64,000 bases of DNA from DATKFM01 sp046154965 (GTDB lineage Bacteria > Pseudomonadota > Alphaproteobacteria > Dongiales > Dongiaceae), in assembly GCA_046154965.1 (NCBI GenBank), contig JBJXDY010000055.1, forward strand, positions 1 to 64,000. Reading direction: 5' to 3'. A program made the position numbers and the translations under genes. Below the pieces are notes generated by a model. It had not been told where the DNA came from, searched no databases, and saw only the letters and a list, made by a program, of their open reading frames with translations. How positions within the stretch are numbered: the first letter of the stretch is position 1; the number at the start of each line of letters is the position of its first letter. This document shows, in pieces, positions 24,756-33,333 of this stretch.

Positions 24756-26837
24756 TTGGCATCCAGTTCCGCGGCGGCGTCGCCCTCGCCGGCCGAACAT
24801 CCGTTCCTTCCGCTCCTCGGCTTTGTCGTCGTGTTCTGCGCGATCGAAGCCGTGGTCATGGCCGCGCTCTATGGCTTCGCGCGTTCCGGGCTGGAGACGG
24901 ATCGCATTGCGATTCTCGGCCTGCTGCCGATGGCGTTTGCCGTCATATCGGCCGGATTCGCCGCGTTGAAGTGGTCGGCCGGCCGCCAATCCGCGCCGCT
25001 TATCGCGGCATTTGCGGCGATCGGGATGCTCCTGCTGCCGACTCTTGGCCTGCTGGTCGGCGCCTGGATTCTCCTGCCGCTCAGCTTGTTTGCCGCAATC
25101 GGCCTTGTCCTGGCGATCGCCGCATCCGCAGAACATCTCCGGGCCCATCCATTCGCCCTGATCCTGGGCGCGCCGGCTTTCGCCCTGGTCCGCTTCATCG
25201 CCATCAATGGCGGGCAGATGACCCATATCTACGCGCCGGAGTTCATGCTGCTGGGCCAGCCCTATCTCGACACCTCGTTCCACGCGGCGCTGACGGAGAT
25301 GCTGCGTAACTTCGGCGTCGTCAGCGTCGGCCTCGACGGGCTGGTGCCCCAGTTCCATCATGTTGGCTCGCATTTCTGGCTGGGGGCGGTTTCCGGCATC
25401 TTCGACATGCCGGCGATCGAGCTCTATCCCATGGCGTTCCAGATTTTCGCCGTGCCCTGCTTCACCTTCTACTTCCTGTATGCCGCCGCCTATCTGATGC
25501 GCGAGCGCCTGCGCAATCCGGTGACGCTGATCACTGCCGGCCTCATTCTGACATTCGTGACCAGCTGGTTCTTCCTCGACAAGCTGCTGCTCAGCGAATC
25601 CTACCTTTATAGCCTGATCCTGTTCCTGGCGGCGCTGCCCCTGTTGCTTGCCATGCTGTCGCGTGCGGAAACTTCCACAGTGGTGTTTTGGCGTTTCTTT
25701 TGCGCCTCCATCCTGTTCGGCGCTATTCTGATCGTCTTCAAGGTTCCCACCGGCGTGATGTGGGCGGCCGCGGTCGCCATCGTTTTCGTGCGGCGGTTCA
25801 CCGCGCCGCGCTGGCGCAACACCGGGCTGGTATTGGGCGTACTGACGATTGCCGGTGCGGCGGCAATCCTTCTGGCCGTCAGCTTCCTGTCCAAGCACGG
25901 CGTCCTGTACTATGTCAGTCCATTCGACTTTGCCGGCGGATCGAAGAAGTATTTCATCTCCGATGTCTTGTTCGGCGCGCTGATGGCGCTCGCCGTCGGT
26001 CTGTCCCGCTTCAATGGCAGCTATGCCCGCGGCGATGCTGCCGGCCTGCTCGGGATCTTCGTATTCCTCGGCGCCCTGCCGGGTTCGATCTTTGCGCTTC
26101 TCAACACGGCGTATTACTTCGTCAATATCACGTCATGGCTGGCGCTTGTTCTGGCGGCGGGGCAATTCGCGGCAATAATCGAAAAGGCGGCCGGCCGTCG
26201 CCGGTTAATCGGAGCGGCCGCGATCGTTCTGCTAGTCGGCGTCGTCATTGCCGATCCCGACCGTTACAAGCGCTTTGCCATTTATCTGCAACGGGTCGCT
26301 GCACTCCAGGAATATGGTCGTGATGGCGACGTCGCCGAATGGCCGCGGAAACGATCTTTATCGGCGTCCCTGGCGACTATCGGCGATGTCGGATCGTCGG
26401 TGGCGGGCCGGGCGCTTCGGCTGGAGCCATTGTTTCCCGATGAGGTGGCGGCAGCACTGGCGCGCTCGCCGGGCGGCGTATTCGTGCAGCAAGTGAACGA
26501 GGCGCAGGATGCCGCTTCCGGCCGTCTGGCGGTTTTCGTCCCCCCGCACAACGCCGCTTTCTGGAACATGACGCGAGACTGCCGCGCGCAACCGTTCTTC
26601 ATTCCCGCAATGACCGGCGTGCCCATGCTCATGGGGCTCGCCCCCCAGCTCCGGACGCTGCATTGCAAATTGGATGCAACCTATGGATTTGGTCAGTATG
26701 GGACCGGGTCCCATTCCCTGCGGATTGAGGACGGTCTGCTTTGCAACCAGGCGCGGCAGCGCGGATTCGACTCCGTGATGATCCTGGAAGCGCCGGAAGG
26801 GGTGGCGGATTCCCGCACCATCATCTGTCCGCCCTGA
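24756..26837 (+). CDS. Large polytopic membrane protein, putative GT-C-like glycosyltransferase
   Basis: The 693-residue protein appears to start at TTG 24756, three bases after the previous stop, with GAGG nearby. About twelve hydrophobic helices run through residues 20-500, such as LLGFVVVFCAIEAVVMAALY, LGLLVGAWILLPLSLFAAIG and ASILFGAILIVFKVPTGVMW. A ~190-residue soluble C-terminal domain follows. A loop with acidic residues after an early TM pair, as in GT-C enzymes, is not obvious. I do not recognise the family. Its position between glycan genes suggests transfer or polymerisation of the lipid-linked sugar, or a processing role. Confidence 0.7.
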   Translation: MASSSAAASPSPAEHPFLPLLGFVVVFCAIEAVVMAALYGFARSGLETDRIAILGLLPMAFAVISAGFAALKWSAGRQSAPLIAAFAAIGMLLLPTLGLLVGAWILLPLSLFAAIGLVLAIAASAEHLRAHPFALILGAPAFALVRFIAINGGQMTHIYAPEFMLLGQPYLDTSFHAALTEMLRNFGVVSVGLDGLVPQFHHVGSHFWLGAVSGIFDMPAIELYPMAFQIFAVPCFTFYFLYAAAYLMRERLRNPVTLITAGLILTFVTSWFFLDKLLLSESYLYSLILFLAALPLLLAMLSRAETSTVVFWRFFCASILFGAILIVFKVPTGVMWAAAVAIVFVRRFTAPRWRNTGLVLGVLTIAGAAAILLAVSFLSKHGVLYYVSPFDFAGGSKKYFISDVLFGALMALAVGLSRFNGSYARGDAAGLLGIFVFLGALPGSIFALLNTAYYFVNITSWLALVLAAGQFAAIIEKAAGRRRLIGAAAIVLLVGVVIADPDRYKRFAIYLQRVAALQEYGRDGDVAEWPRKRSLSASLATIGDVGSSVAGRALRLEPLFPDEVAAALARSPGGVFVQQVNEAQDAASGRLAVFVPPHNAAFWNMTRDCRAQPFFIPAMTGVPMLMGLAPQLRTLHCKLDATYGFGQYGTGSHSLRIEDGLLCNQARQRGFDSVMILEAPEGVADSRTIICPP

Positions 26838-26928
26838 CGCGCCCCATTGCCGCAGCGGCCGCCGGTATCTTGACTTTCAAATCCACGGCAGTGACAGTCC
26901 GCCCAGGCTCAGCCACCGGGATAAGCCC

Positions 26929-27870
26929 ATGACATTGCAGGCCAGCCTTTCCGCCAGCAAACGCCTCAGCCAGTTCGCCGCGACCGGCATCCTTGAGCTC
27001 GGCACGGTGCTCGACCCCGCCGCCTGCGAGCGGCTGTTGGCGCGCATCCGGGCCACGCGCAACTTTGACTCCTCGCTGTTTCTGACGGAGGCGGCGTTTC
27101 TGGCCGATCCCCAGCATGTTGGCGTAAACCCAAAGCCAGGCCGGAATCTGCTGGAGACATTCAACGACGATCTTGGCTTCATCGAAGCCAATCCGGTTAT
27201 CACCGACGCGCTGTGCGAGGTCATTGGCGCGGACTACCAGCTTATGAACAAGAAGCTGGTCTGCGGCGTGCCGGAATCCCAATTACCGGAGTGGCTGGTG
27301 CGCCGCATCAAAGGCAACGCCGTCAACAATCTCGGCGCCTATGTGAGGCCCGAATACCGCGACATCACCTACTTCTATGGCATCGATTATCATCAGGACA
27401 TTATCGACTATAAGAACCAGCCGTCGGATTTCGTGACGCTCTACCTGTACCTCCACCCGGTCCGGCGCGAGGATGCGCCGCTCTATGTGCTGCCGGAGAG
27501 CCACAGGCTGGGCGCCACGGTATTCCCTCATATGCTGACCAAAATCTCGGCGGATCCGGTGACCTGGCGATATGAGGATGGTCACGGCCACTCCGTCGAA
27601 TGCCGGCAGAAGATGCTAGTCGGTGAAACGGGCTATGCCGCCTTCTGGCATCCTTGCACGTTGCATGGGACGCAACCCGACGTCGCCGATAACGAGCGGA
27701 TTTCCGTCCGCTATCTCCTGCAGAAGAAAGCCGGCCATGGCCGCGCCGGGATCGATCTTGTGAATGAAACGCTGCTGGGCCCCCATGCCCTCGACACCAC
27801 GCGTGTCGATCTGGCGAAGGACGGGGCGGCGAAGATCAAGCACAATACGATCAATGCCGCCGGGGCCTGA
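26929..27870 (+). CDS. Phytanoyl-CoA dioxygenase (PhyH) family Fe(II)/2OG oxygenase
   Basis: The 313-residue protein has the iron facial triad: HQD at 155-157 (YHQDIIDY), with the distal His246 in LHGTQPD and an Arg about ten residues later for 2-oxoglutarate. The LYLYLHPVRREDAPLYVLPE segment fits the PhyH core. PhyH proteins hydroxylate small molecules, often carrier- or CoA-bound, or natural products. It is the last gene of the plus-strand operon, 91 bp after the membrane protein. A second 2OG oxygenase (29.8-30.6 kb) is in the same cluster. Confidence 0.86.
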   Translation: MTLQASLSASKRLSQFAATGILELGTVLDPAACERLLARIRATRNFDSSLFLTEAAFLADPQHVGVNPKPGRNLLETFNDDLGFIEANPVITDALCEVIGADYQLMNKKLVCGVPESQLPEWLVRRIKGNAVNNLGAYVRPEYRDITYFYGIDYHQDIIDYKNQPSDFVTLYLYLHPVRREDAPLYVLPESHRLGATVFPHMLTKISADPVTWRYEDGHGHSVECRQKMLVGETGYAAFWHPCTLHGTQPDVADNERISVRYLLQKKAGHGRAGIDLVNETLLGPHALDTTRVDLAKDGAAKIKHNTINAAGA

Positions 27871-27895
27871 TTGCCGCGCGTAGCCGATCTGCCGA

Positions 27896-28546
27896 TCAGT
27901 GCCCCTGCCATTCGATCTCGATGCCGAACTTGTTTAGGATGGCCTTGTGGCTCCGGCGCAGGTCGGACCGCCGTTCCAGCCAGACGCTCCGCTGCAGCCC
28001 CATGAAGTGAACGCCCAGGCGCACGCCGTCCTTTTCGATGTTCGACCGCCGGATGCCCTCTTCCTCGAAGCCGAACTTGCCATGCAGCCGGATAACGGCG
28101 TCATTGCCCTCGATGACTTCGCAATTCAGCTTCTCCAGCCCAAGCCGGTCGAAAACGAAATCCAGCAGCGTAAACTCCAGCGCAGCGCCAAGCCCACCGC
28201 GCTCGGTTTCCGTCAGATAGAATGCCCAATCGGCTTTGCGATGGCGCCAGTCCAGGTCGCTGACGCTGACCATGCCGATCGGTCCGATGCTGTCGTCGAC
28301 AACGGCAAAGGCGATGCGGCATTTGTCATGCTGCAACCGGTCGAGCCAGTTCTGATGCTCATCGATCTGGATCTCATGGTCGGTGTACATGACCTTGCGG
28401 ATCGACGGCTCGTTGCGGATCTCGCGGATGCGCCACTGGCTGCGCGGGTCCAGGGTGCATATCTCCCGCAAGACGATCCGCCTGGGGGGCGACGCCTGCA
28501 GGGGCCCCCGATCCAGATTGGCCGTGGCTTGTGTCCGGTAACTCAT
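27896..28546 (-). CDS. GNAT acetyltransferase, PseH-like
   Basis: The 216-residue GNAT protein has IVLREICTLDPRSQWRIREI at the N-terminus, HQNWLDRLQHDKCRIAFAVV, the acetyl-CoA region FYLTETERGGLGAALEFTLL, and the characteristic EVIEGNDAVIRLHGKFGFEE. This resembles PseH and RimJ-like sugar N-acetyltransferases acting on amino sugars. I chose the ATG at 28546 (MSYRTQ) rather than a longer frame. Convergent with the PhyH gene (25 bp between stops) and divergent from rmlA. It probably acetylates an amino sugar of the cluster; the exact substrate is inferred. Confidence 0.75.
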   Translation of the reverse strand: MSYRTQATANLDRGPLQASPPRRIVLREICTLDPRSQWRIREIRNEPSIRKVMYTDHEIQIDEHQNWLDRLQHDKCRIAFAVVDDSIGPIGMVSVSDLDWRHRKADWAFYLTETERGGLGAALEFTLLDFVFDRLGLEKLNCEVIEGNDAVIRLHGKFGFEEEGIRRSNIEKDGVRLGVHFMGLQRSVWLERRSDLRRSHKAILNKFGIEIEWQGH

Positions 28547-28878
28547 TCCGACCCGCGCTATTCTCAGATGTTTCTCGCTGACCTTGCTGCGTTTGGCTAG
28601 TCTTTTCTCTCGCACCCACCAGCCTGATTTCTCTCCAATTCCCGTCGATTGCGCGACAATCTCTAAGCCGATCCCCGGCGGTATCTGCCCGATTTCCGCT
28701 GTTTTCAGGTTAGTTGTGCCGTCCGGCACCGTTCTCTCCGCGGCATTCACGCTTGCGCAGAGTGCCGGATTGTTGGATTCAGTCGGGCCAAGAACGGCCG
28801 GTGCCGGGGACGAACCCGATGCCGGCGATCGAAGGCTAGTCGCCCGCGGCGGGGCGGGTAGAGCTCGGGGGACAGGGT
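28547..28878. promoter_or_regulatory. Divergent intergenic region between PseH-like gene and rmlA
   Basis: This is 332 bp, noticeably richer in A and T than its surroundings. I see no coding sequence that I can support. It should hold the promoters for rmlA (plus) and the GNAT gene (minus), but no -35/-10 pair stands out. A GGGGGACAGG ribosome site precedes rmlA. Confidence 0.4.
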
Positions 28879-29775
28879 ATGCAGCACAAGGGAATTGTCC
28901 TCGCCGGGGGCCGCGGGACCCGGCTTAGGCCGATGACATCGGTCATCAGCAAGCATCTGCTGGCCATCTACGACAAGCCGATGATCTATTATTCTCTGTC
29001 GGTCCTGCTGCTGGCCCGCATTCGCGACATCCTGCTGATATCAACGGCGGACGACCTGCCGATGTATCGCGGCCTGTTGGGCGACGGCAGCCAGCTGGGA
29101 ATATCGCTGTCCTACGCGACCCAGGATCAGCCGCGCGGCATCGCCGAAGCCTTTGTTATCGGCGCCGATTTCATTGGCAGCGATCCGGTGGTGCTGGTGC
29201 TCGGCGACAACATCTTCTACGGCGTCGGCCTCACCACAGTGCTCGAACGGGCCTCCCGCCGCCAATCCGGCGCGACGGTCTTCAGCTATCCCGTCAGCGA
29301 TCCCCGGCCATTCGGCGTGGTCACCTTCGGGGCGGATATGCGCGCCACCTCGATCGAGGAGAAGCCGCAGCGGCCGGCCTCGAATCACGTAGCGACAGGA
29401 CTTTATTACTACGACAGCCGGGTCGTGGAGATGACGCGAAAGCTGAAACCCTCGGCCCGGGGGGAGTTGGAGATTACCGACGTCAACCGGGCCTATCTGG
29501 CGCTGGGCGAGCTTTATGTCGAACCGCTGGGCCGCGGTTTTGCCTGGCTCGATACGGGAACCCCTGATTCGATCCTCGATGCCGCGAACTTCGTGGCTAC
29601 GGTGGAACGCCGCCAGGGCCTGAAGGTCGCCTGCCTGGAGGAGATCGCCTGGCGCCATGGCTGGATTACCGGCGAAGACCTCCTGCGGCTGGGGGCCCGG
29701 CATCACGACAATGCCTATGGCAAGTATCTCGCCTGGCTGGTGACGGGTCCGGGCGATGGCGGCGGCGCGGCTTAG
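28879..29775 (+). CDS. rmlA: Glucose-1-phosphate thymidylyltransferase (RmlA)
   Basis: The 298-residue sugar nucleotidyltransferase has the GIVLAGGRGTRLRPMTSVIS start with K26 in SKHLLAIYDKPMIYY, DDLPMYRGLLGDGSQLGI, VLVLGDNIFYG (metal aspartate) and the C-terminal FAWLDTGTPDSILDAANFV. It makes dTDP-glucose from glucose-1-phosphate and dTTP, the entry to dTDP-deoxysugars. In this cluster it would feed RffA via dTDP-4-keto-6-deoxyglucose. rmlB, C and D are not in the window, so the final sugar is probably not simply rhamnose, or those genes are elsewhere. Confidence 0.94.
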   Translation: MQHKGIVLAGGRGTRLRPMTSVISKHLLAIYDKPMIYYSLSVLLLARIRDILLISTADDLPMYRGLLGDGSQLGISLSYATQDQPRGIAEAFVIGADFIGSDPVVLVLGDNIFYGVGLTTVLERASRRQSGATVFSYPVSDPRPFGVVTFGADMRATSIEEKPQRPASNHVATGLYYYDSRVVEMTRKLKPSARGELEITDVNRAYLALGELYVEPLGRGFAWLDTGTPDSILDAANFVATVERRQGLKVACLEEIAWRHGWITGEDLLRLGARHHDNAYGKYLAWLVTGPGDGGGAA

Positions 29776-29793
29776 CGCCGTACTGCCGGCTGT

Positions 29794-30630
29794 TTACGCC
29801 ACCTGAAGCGGTGGCGCCTTGCGGTCCTCATAGCCCTCATAGGGCTTCTTGTCCTTGGACATGTCCTTGTAGAGCGAGGCCAGCGCCACCAACCGCCCAT
29901 CCATGCGGTCGAGCGACGCCGCGACATGGGGATCGATATCGGCGACTCCATGGATCGTCGCGCCATTGTAGAGGATGACGTCGCCGGCGCCGCATTGCTC
30001 CTCGAACATGAGGCGGTCATCGCCGATATCGACGAAACCGCCGCCATCGCGGAATTCCTCGCCCTTGGTCGTCATCAGCAGCAGGAGCTGGTGAAAGCGC
30101 CGCTGGCCGGCATCGTGGGTGACGGTATCGATTACAACGTCCCGGTGCGCCATGAAGAATCCGCCGCCAGCCGGATAATGCTGCATCCGCGCCGCGGTCC
30201 ACAGCCCCTCGTCGACGGAGTCGATGGCAAAGTTTGGCGGATAGCCCTGGAGCCGGTTCCGCAGCCGCGCAAAGCGGCGGAAGATATCGTGCACGCCGAA
30301 CACATCCGTGGCCCAGAGCGGTGTGTAGAAAATGCGATAGAAGCGCGGCCGGTAGTCCCAGCTCGTCATCGCGCCGCCCACGGCCAGCTTCTGATAGTTG
30401 TTCATGACGTCTCGGCCGGTATCGCCGATCGCCGGGCGGTCTTTGGCCGACGAGAAATTCTCCGCCACCCGCTTGCAGGCCGCCTTCATCTCCTGTTTGG
30501 AGAACAGGCCGCGGACGCAGGCGAAGGAATGGCGGTCGACCGTCGCGTTGACCCGCTCCACCTCCACATCCTCGATCGAGGAAACGGCGAAGGTGCAGTC
30601 CCGCAGCAATTGTTCAAGATGGGGCTTCAT
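29794..30630 (-). CDS. Fe(II)/2-oxoglutarate oxygenase
   Basis: The 278-residue protein has HRD at 162-164 (FMAHRDVVID), a distal His227 (ATIHGVADID) and Arg246 (DRMDGRLVALASLY), as in the 2OG-Fe(II) superfamily. Jelly-roll strands surround them (RFHQLLLLMTTKGEEF, GAGDVILYNG). It is not closely similar to the PhyH protein at 26.9 kb. The longer frame begins at a TTG at 30642; I prefer the ATG at 30630. It follows the methyltransferase gene by 19 bp in a minus-strand group. It may hydroxylate an amino acid, lipid or sugar of the pathway. Confidence 0.82.
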   Translation of the reverse strand: MKPHLEQLLRDCTFAVSSIEDVEVERVNATVDRHSFACVRGLFSKQEMKAACKRVAENFSSAKDRPAIGDTGRDVMNNYQKLAVGGAMTSWDYRPRFYRIFYTPLWATDVFGVHDIFRRFARLRNRLQGYPPNFAIDSVDEGLWTAARMQHYPAGGGFFMAHRDVVIDTVTHDAGQRRFHQLLLLMTTKGEEFRDGGGFVDIGDDRLMFEEQCGAGDVILYNGATIHGVADIDPHVAASLDRMDGRLVALASLYKDMSKDKKPYEGYEDRKAPPLQVA

Positions 30631-30649
30631 GACCGGATGCAAATCCCTT

Positions 30650-31702
30650 CTATGCCGCGCGATCGCCGCGCCGGACCACGAACCATAGGGAACAGGCCCG
30701 CCCGGTTACGGCCAGCAGCATTCTCTCGATAACCGCGAAAAAGCTCAAGATGACAAACGACTGCAGCCCGCCATAGAGGATCTTGACCGGCGGAAACAGC
30801 AGATCCGCCGGCTTGCGGCCGATTGCCGCGCTCGCCAGCGAATGGGCGCTCCAGGCCCAGAAATTCGACATCGTATAGGGGCGGCAGCTCACCAGCCGAC
30901 AACCCAGCCGCTGCGCCAGGCTCTCCACGGTCTCCTTGCGAAACAGATACCAGTGGCGCGGCGTGTGGTAGCCGCCCCAGTGACGCCGTTTGAGCAGGTC
31001 GAAATCGACGCAGTCGGTGTTGGGCGTCTCGATCATGACGAAACCTTCGGGCGTCGCCAGGCGGACGCACTTCTCCAGGAACAGGTCCGGCCGCGCCACA
31101 TGCTCGATGACATGGATGGAAATGATCGCATCGAAATGGCCCTGGGGCAGATCCAGGTCTTCGAAACGCCCCTCGTATACCGTATGTCCGCGGCTGCGGG
31201 CTTTGCTCGCGGCGACGGCGCCATACTCGACGCCGTAGGTCTCGCAACTCGGCAGCAGGCTGCGAATCGCGTCCAGCTGCGCACCGACGCCACAGCCGAC
31301 ATCGAGTATGCGGTAGGGACGATTCTCCTTGAGCTTCGGCAGGAACGGCAACACCCGCTCGCGATAATTCTTGGTATGGATCTTGTAGAAGAGGCCCTGC
31401 ACGAAGGACTTCTGCTGCTGCGTATCCTTGCCGTCCAGATTCAGGTTGTTCGAGTAGTAGTCCGATGCGTACAGCGTCGGCAGCTCGCTGACATCGGGCC
31501 GGGGATAGAGAAACACCATTCGGCATTTCGGGCATTGGTGAGCCGGAAACTCCCGGTCCGTGGTGACATACTCATGCTCGCGGACCTGGCCGATCGGCGC
31601 CGTGGAGATCGGGCTGCCGCAGATGATGCAGGCCTTGTCGAAATAGACGGCAAAATCCTTGGCCGGTTTCGGTTGGCGTGGTGCCGTATCGGTCGTCGTC
31701 AT
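30650..31702 (-). CDS. Zinc-ribbon SAM methyltransferase
   Basis: The 350 residues contain a zinc ribbon (CIICG near 28 and CPKC near 62), a class I methyltransferase core (RILDVGCGVGAQLDAIRSLL, FDAIISIHVIEHVARPDLFL) and the Methyltransf_23-type GYHTPRHWYLFRKETVESLA. A hydrophobic C-terminus (SFVILSFFAVIERMLLAVTG) may contact the membrane. Such proteins are common in glycan clusters and O- or C-methylate sugars. The ATG at 31702 is chosen over a longer frame. It follows the adenylation-domain gene by 31 bp. Confidence 0.82.
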   Translation of the reverse strand: MTTTDTAPRQPKPAKDFAVYFDKACIICGSPISTAPIGQVREHEYVTTDREFPAHQCPKCRMVFLYPRPDVSELPTLYASDYYSNNLNLDGKDTQQQKSFVQGLFYKIHTKNYRERVLPFLPKLKENRPYRILDVGCGVGAQLDAIRSLLPSCETYGVEYGAVAASKARSRGHTVYEGRFEDLDLPQGHFDAIISIHVIEHVARPDLFLEKCVRLATPEGFVMIETPNTDCVDFDLLKRRHWGGYHTPRHWYLFRKETVESLAQRLGCRLVSCRPYTMSNFWAWSAHSLASAAIGRKPADLLFPPVKILYGGLQSFVILSFFAVIERMLLAVTGRACSLWFVVRRGDRAA

Positions 31703-31733
31703 GGCGTAGGTTTGGCGGCGCTCCCGATCCGGC

Positions 31734-33284
31734 TTACAAGGTGGCGAGCAGGGCTTTGCGATCCGTCTTGCCGCTGCCGGTGAGCGGGATGTCGTCGATG
31801 AAGTGGATCGATTGCGGCACCATACCGGCGGGCAATCGGCCGCGCAACCAATCGGCCAGCTCCGCCGGCTCGACGGCGCTGCCGGCCGCAGGCTTGACGA
31901 CGGCAACGAGTATCTTCGTGCCGTTCAACTCCTTCGGCACCACCACGGCATTGGCCACAGCCGCATGCTCGCGCAAGGTCGCTTCGATCTCGCCCAGCTC
32001 GATTCGCTGGCCATTGATCTTCACTTGGTGATCGATGCGCCCGAGGAAATCGATGTTTCCGTCGGGCAGGAACCGCGCCAGATCGCCGGTGCGGTAGAGG
32101 CGGCTTCCGGTGGCGCCGGGTACCGGGTTGGCAATGAAGTTTTGCGCCGTCAGGTCCGGCCGGTTGAGATAGCCCCGGGCCAAGCCGATGCCGCCGATGA
32201 ACAGCTCGCCGGTGACGCCGGGCGGCAGGGGCCGCAAATCCTCGCCCAGGACGAAGAGCTGGATGTTCGATATCGGCTTGCCGATGGGTACGATGCCGCC
32301 GCCGGCCTCATCCCGGCAATCCCAGGCGCTGACATCGACAGCGGCTTCGGTCGGTCCGTAGAGGTTATGCAGCGCCGACTTCACGCGCTGCAGAAAATCG
32401 CTGCGCAGGTCATAGGGCAGGGCCTCGCCGCTGCAGAACACCAGCCGCAGGCTCAGCTCGTCCAGGCCCTTGGCCCGCAGGAACATGCGCAGCATCGACG
32501 GTACGAAATGCGCGCAGGTCACGCCTGATTCGCGCATGGCCTTCACCAGATAGTTCGGCGATCTGTGGCCGCCGGGCCGCGCCATCACCAACGTGGCGCC
32601 GGCGATGAAGGGCCAGAGGAACTCCCAGACCGATACGTCGAAGGTATAGGGCGTTTTCTGCAGGACGCGATCGCCTTGTCCCAGGCGGTACTGATCCTGC
32701 ATCCAGATGATGCGATTGTGGATCGCCCGATGCTCCACCATCACGCCCTTCGGCCGGCCGGTGGAGCCTGACGTGAAGATCGTATAGGCGAGCTGATCGC
32801 CGTCGACGCCTATGCCGGTGTTCCGAGCCGGCCGGTCCCCCGCAGCCGCAGCCTCGGCGGCAACGATCACGTGCTTGGCGAACGGCCGCAGCCTCGGCGC
32901 GGTCGCCGCATCGCAGAAGATAACGTCGAGGCGCGCATCGTCGATGAGTTCCTTCAGCCGCAGGTCAGGGTCGTCCACGGCCAGCGGAACATAAGCGCCG
33001 CCGGCCTTGAGAACGGCCCAAATTGCTGCAGGCAGGTGGAGCGATCGCTCCAAGCAGAGGCCGACGAGCCGGTCCCGTCCGCAGCCCAATTCAAGCAAGA
33101 GATGCGCCAGCCGGTTGACCTTCCTGTTGAAGGCTCCATAGGTTTCGATGTCGTTTTCATAGATAACGGCCGGATGATCGGGCAGTGCCGTAGCGTTCGC
33201 CTCCAGCAGCGGCACCAGACCTCCGGCGAACGGATAATCCTTCGCCGTGCGGTTCTGCGCCAGTTGCCAAGCTAGGCCGTCCAT
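31734..33284 (-). CDS. Free-standing NRPS-type adenylation domain, predicted L-serine-specific
   Basis: From the ATG at 33284 the protein has 516 residues and all core motifs, including LAYTIFTSGSTGRPKG, YGPTEAAVDV, YRTGDLARFLPDG and the C-terminal GSGKTDRKAL. Aligned to the GrsA pocket, the ten specificity residues are D216, V217, W220, H259, F283, S285, L308, V316, D317, K506, or DVWHFSLVDK, the code of EntF for serine. No condensation, carrier or thioesterase domain is fused, so it must load a separate carrier; the ACP at 23.8 kb is the only one here. A TTG start at 33320 is possible. Confidence 0.88.
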   Translation of the reverse strand: MDGLAWQLAQNRTAKDYPFAGGLVPLLEANATALPDHPAVIYENDIETYGAFNRKVNRLAHLLLELGCGRDRLVGLCLERSLHLPAAIWAVLKAGGAYVPLAVDDPDLRLKELIDDARLDVIFCDAATAPRLRPFAKHVIVAAEAAAAGDRPARNTGIGVDGDQLAYTIFTSGSTGRPKGVMVEHRAIHNRIIWMQDQYRLGQGDRVLQKTPYTFDVSVWEFLWPFIAGATLVMARPGGHRSPNYLVKAMRESGVTCAHFVPSMLRMFLRAKGLDELSLRLVFCSGEALPYDLRSDFLQRVKSALHNLYGPTEAAVDVSAWDCRDEAGGGIVPIGKPISNIQLFVLGEDLRPLPPGVTGELFIGGIGLARGYLNRPDLTAQNFIANPVPGATGSRLYRTGDLARFLPDGNIDFLGRIDHQVKINGQRIELGEIEATLREHAAVANAVVVPKELNGTKILVAVVKPAAGSAVEPAELADWLRGRLPAGMVPQSIHFIDDIPLTGSGKTDRKALLATL

Positions 33285-33333
33285 GGGCTGCACCGATGAA
33301 ATCCGCCGCACGGAACGCAATCAATCCCGCGCT

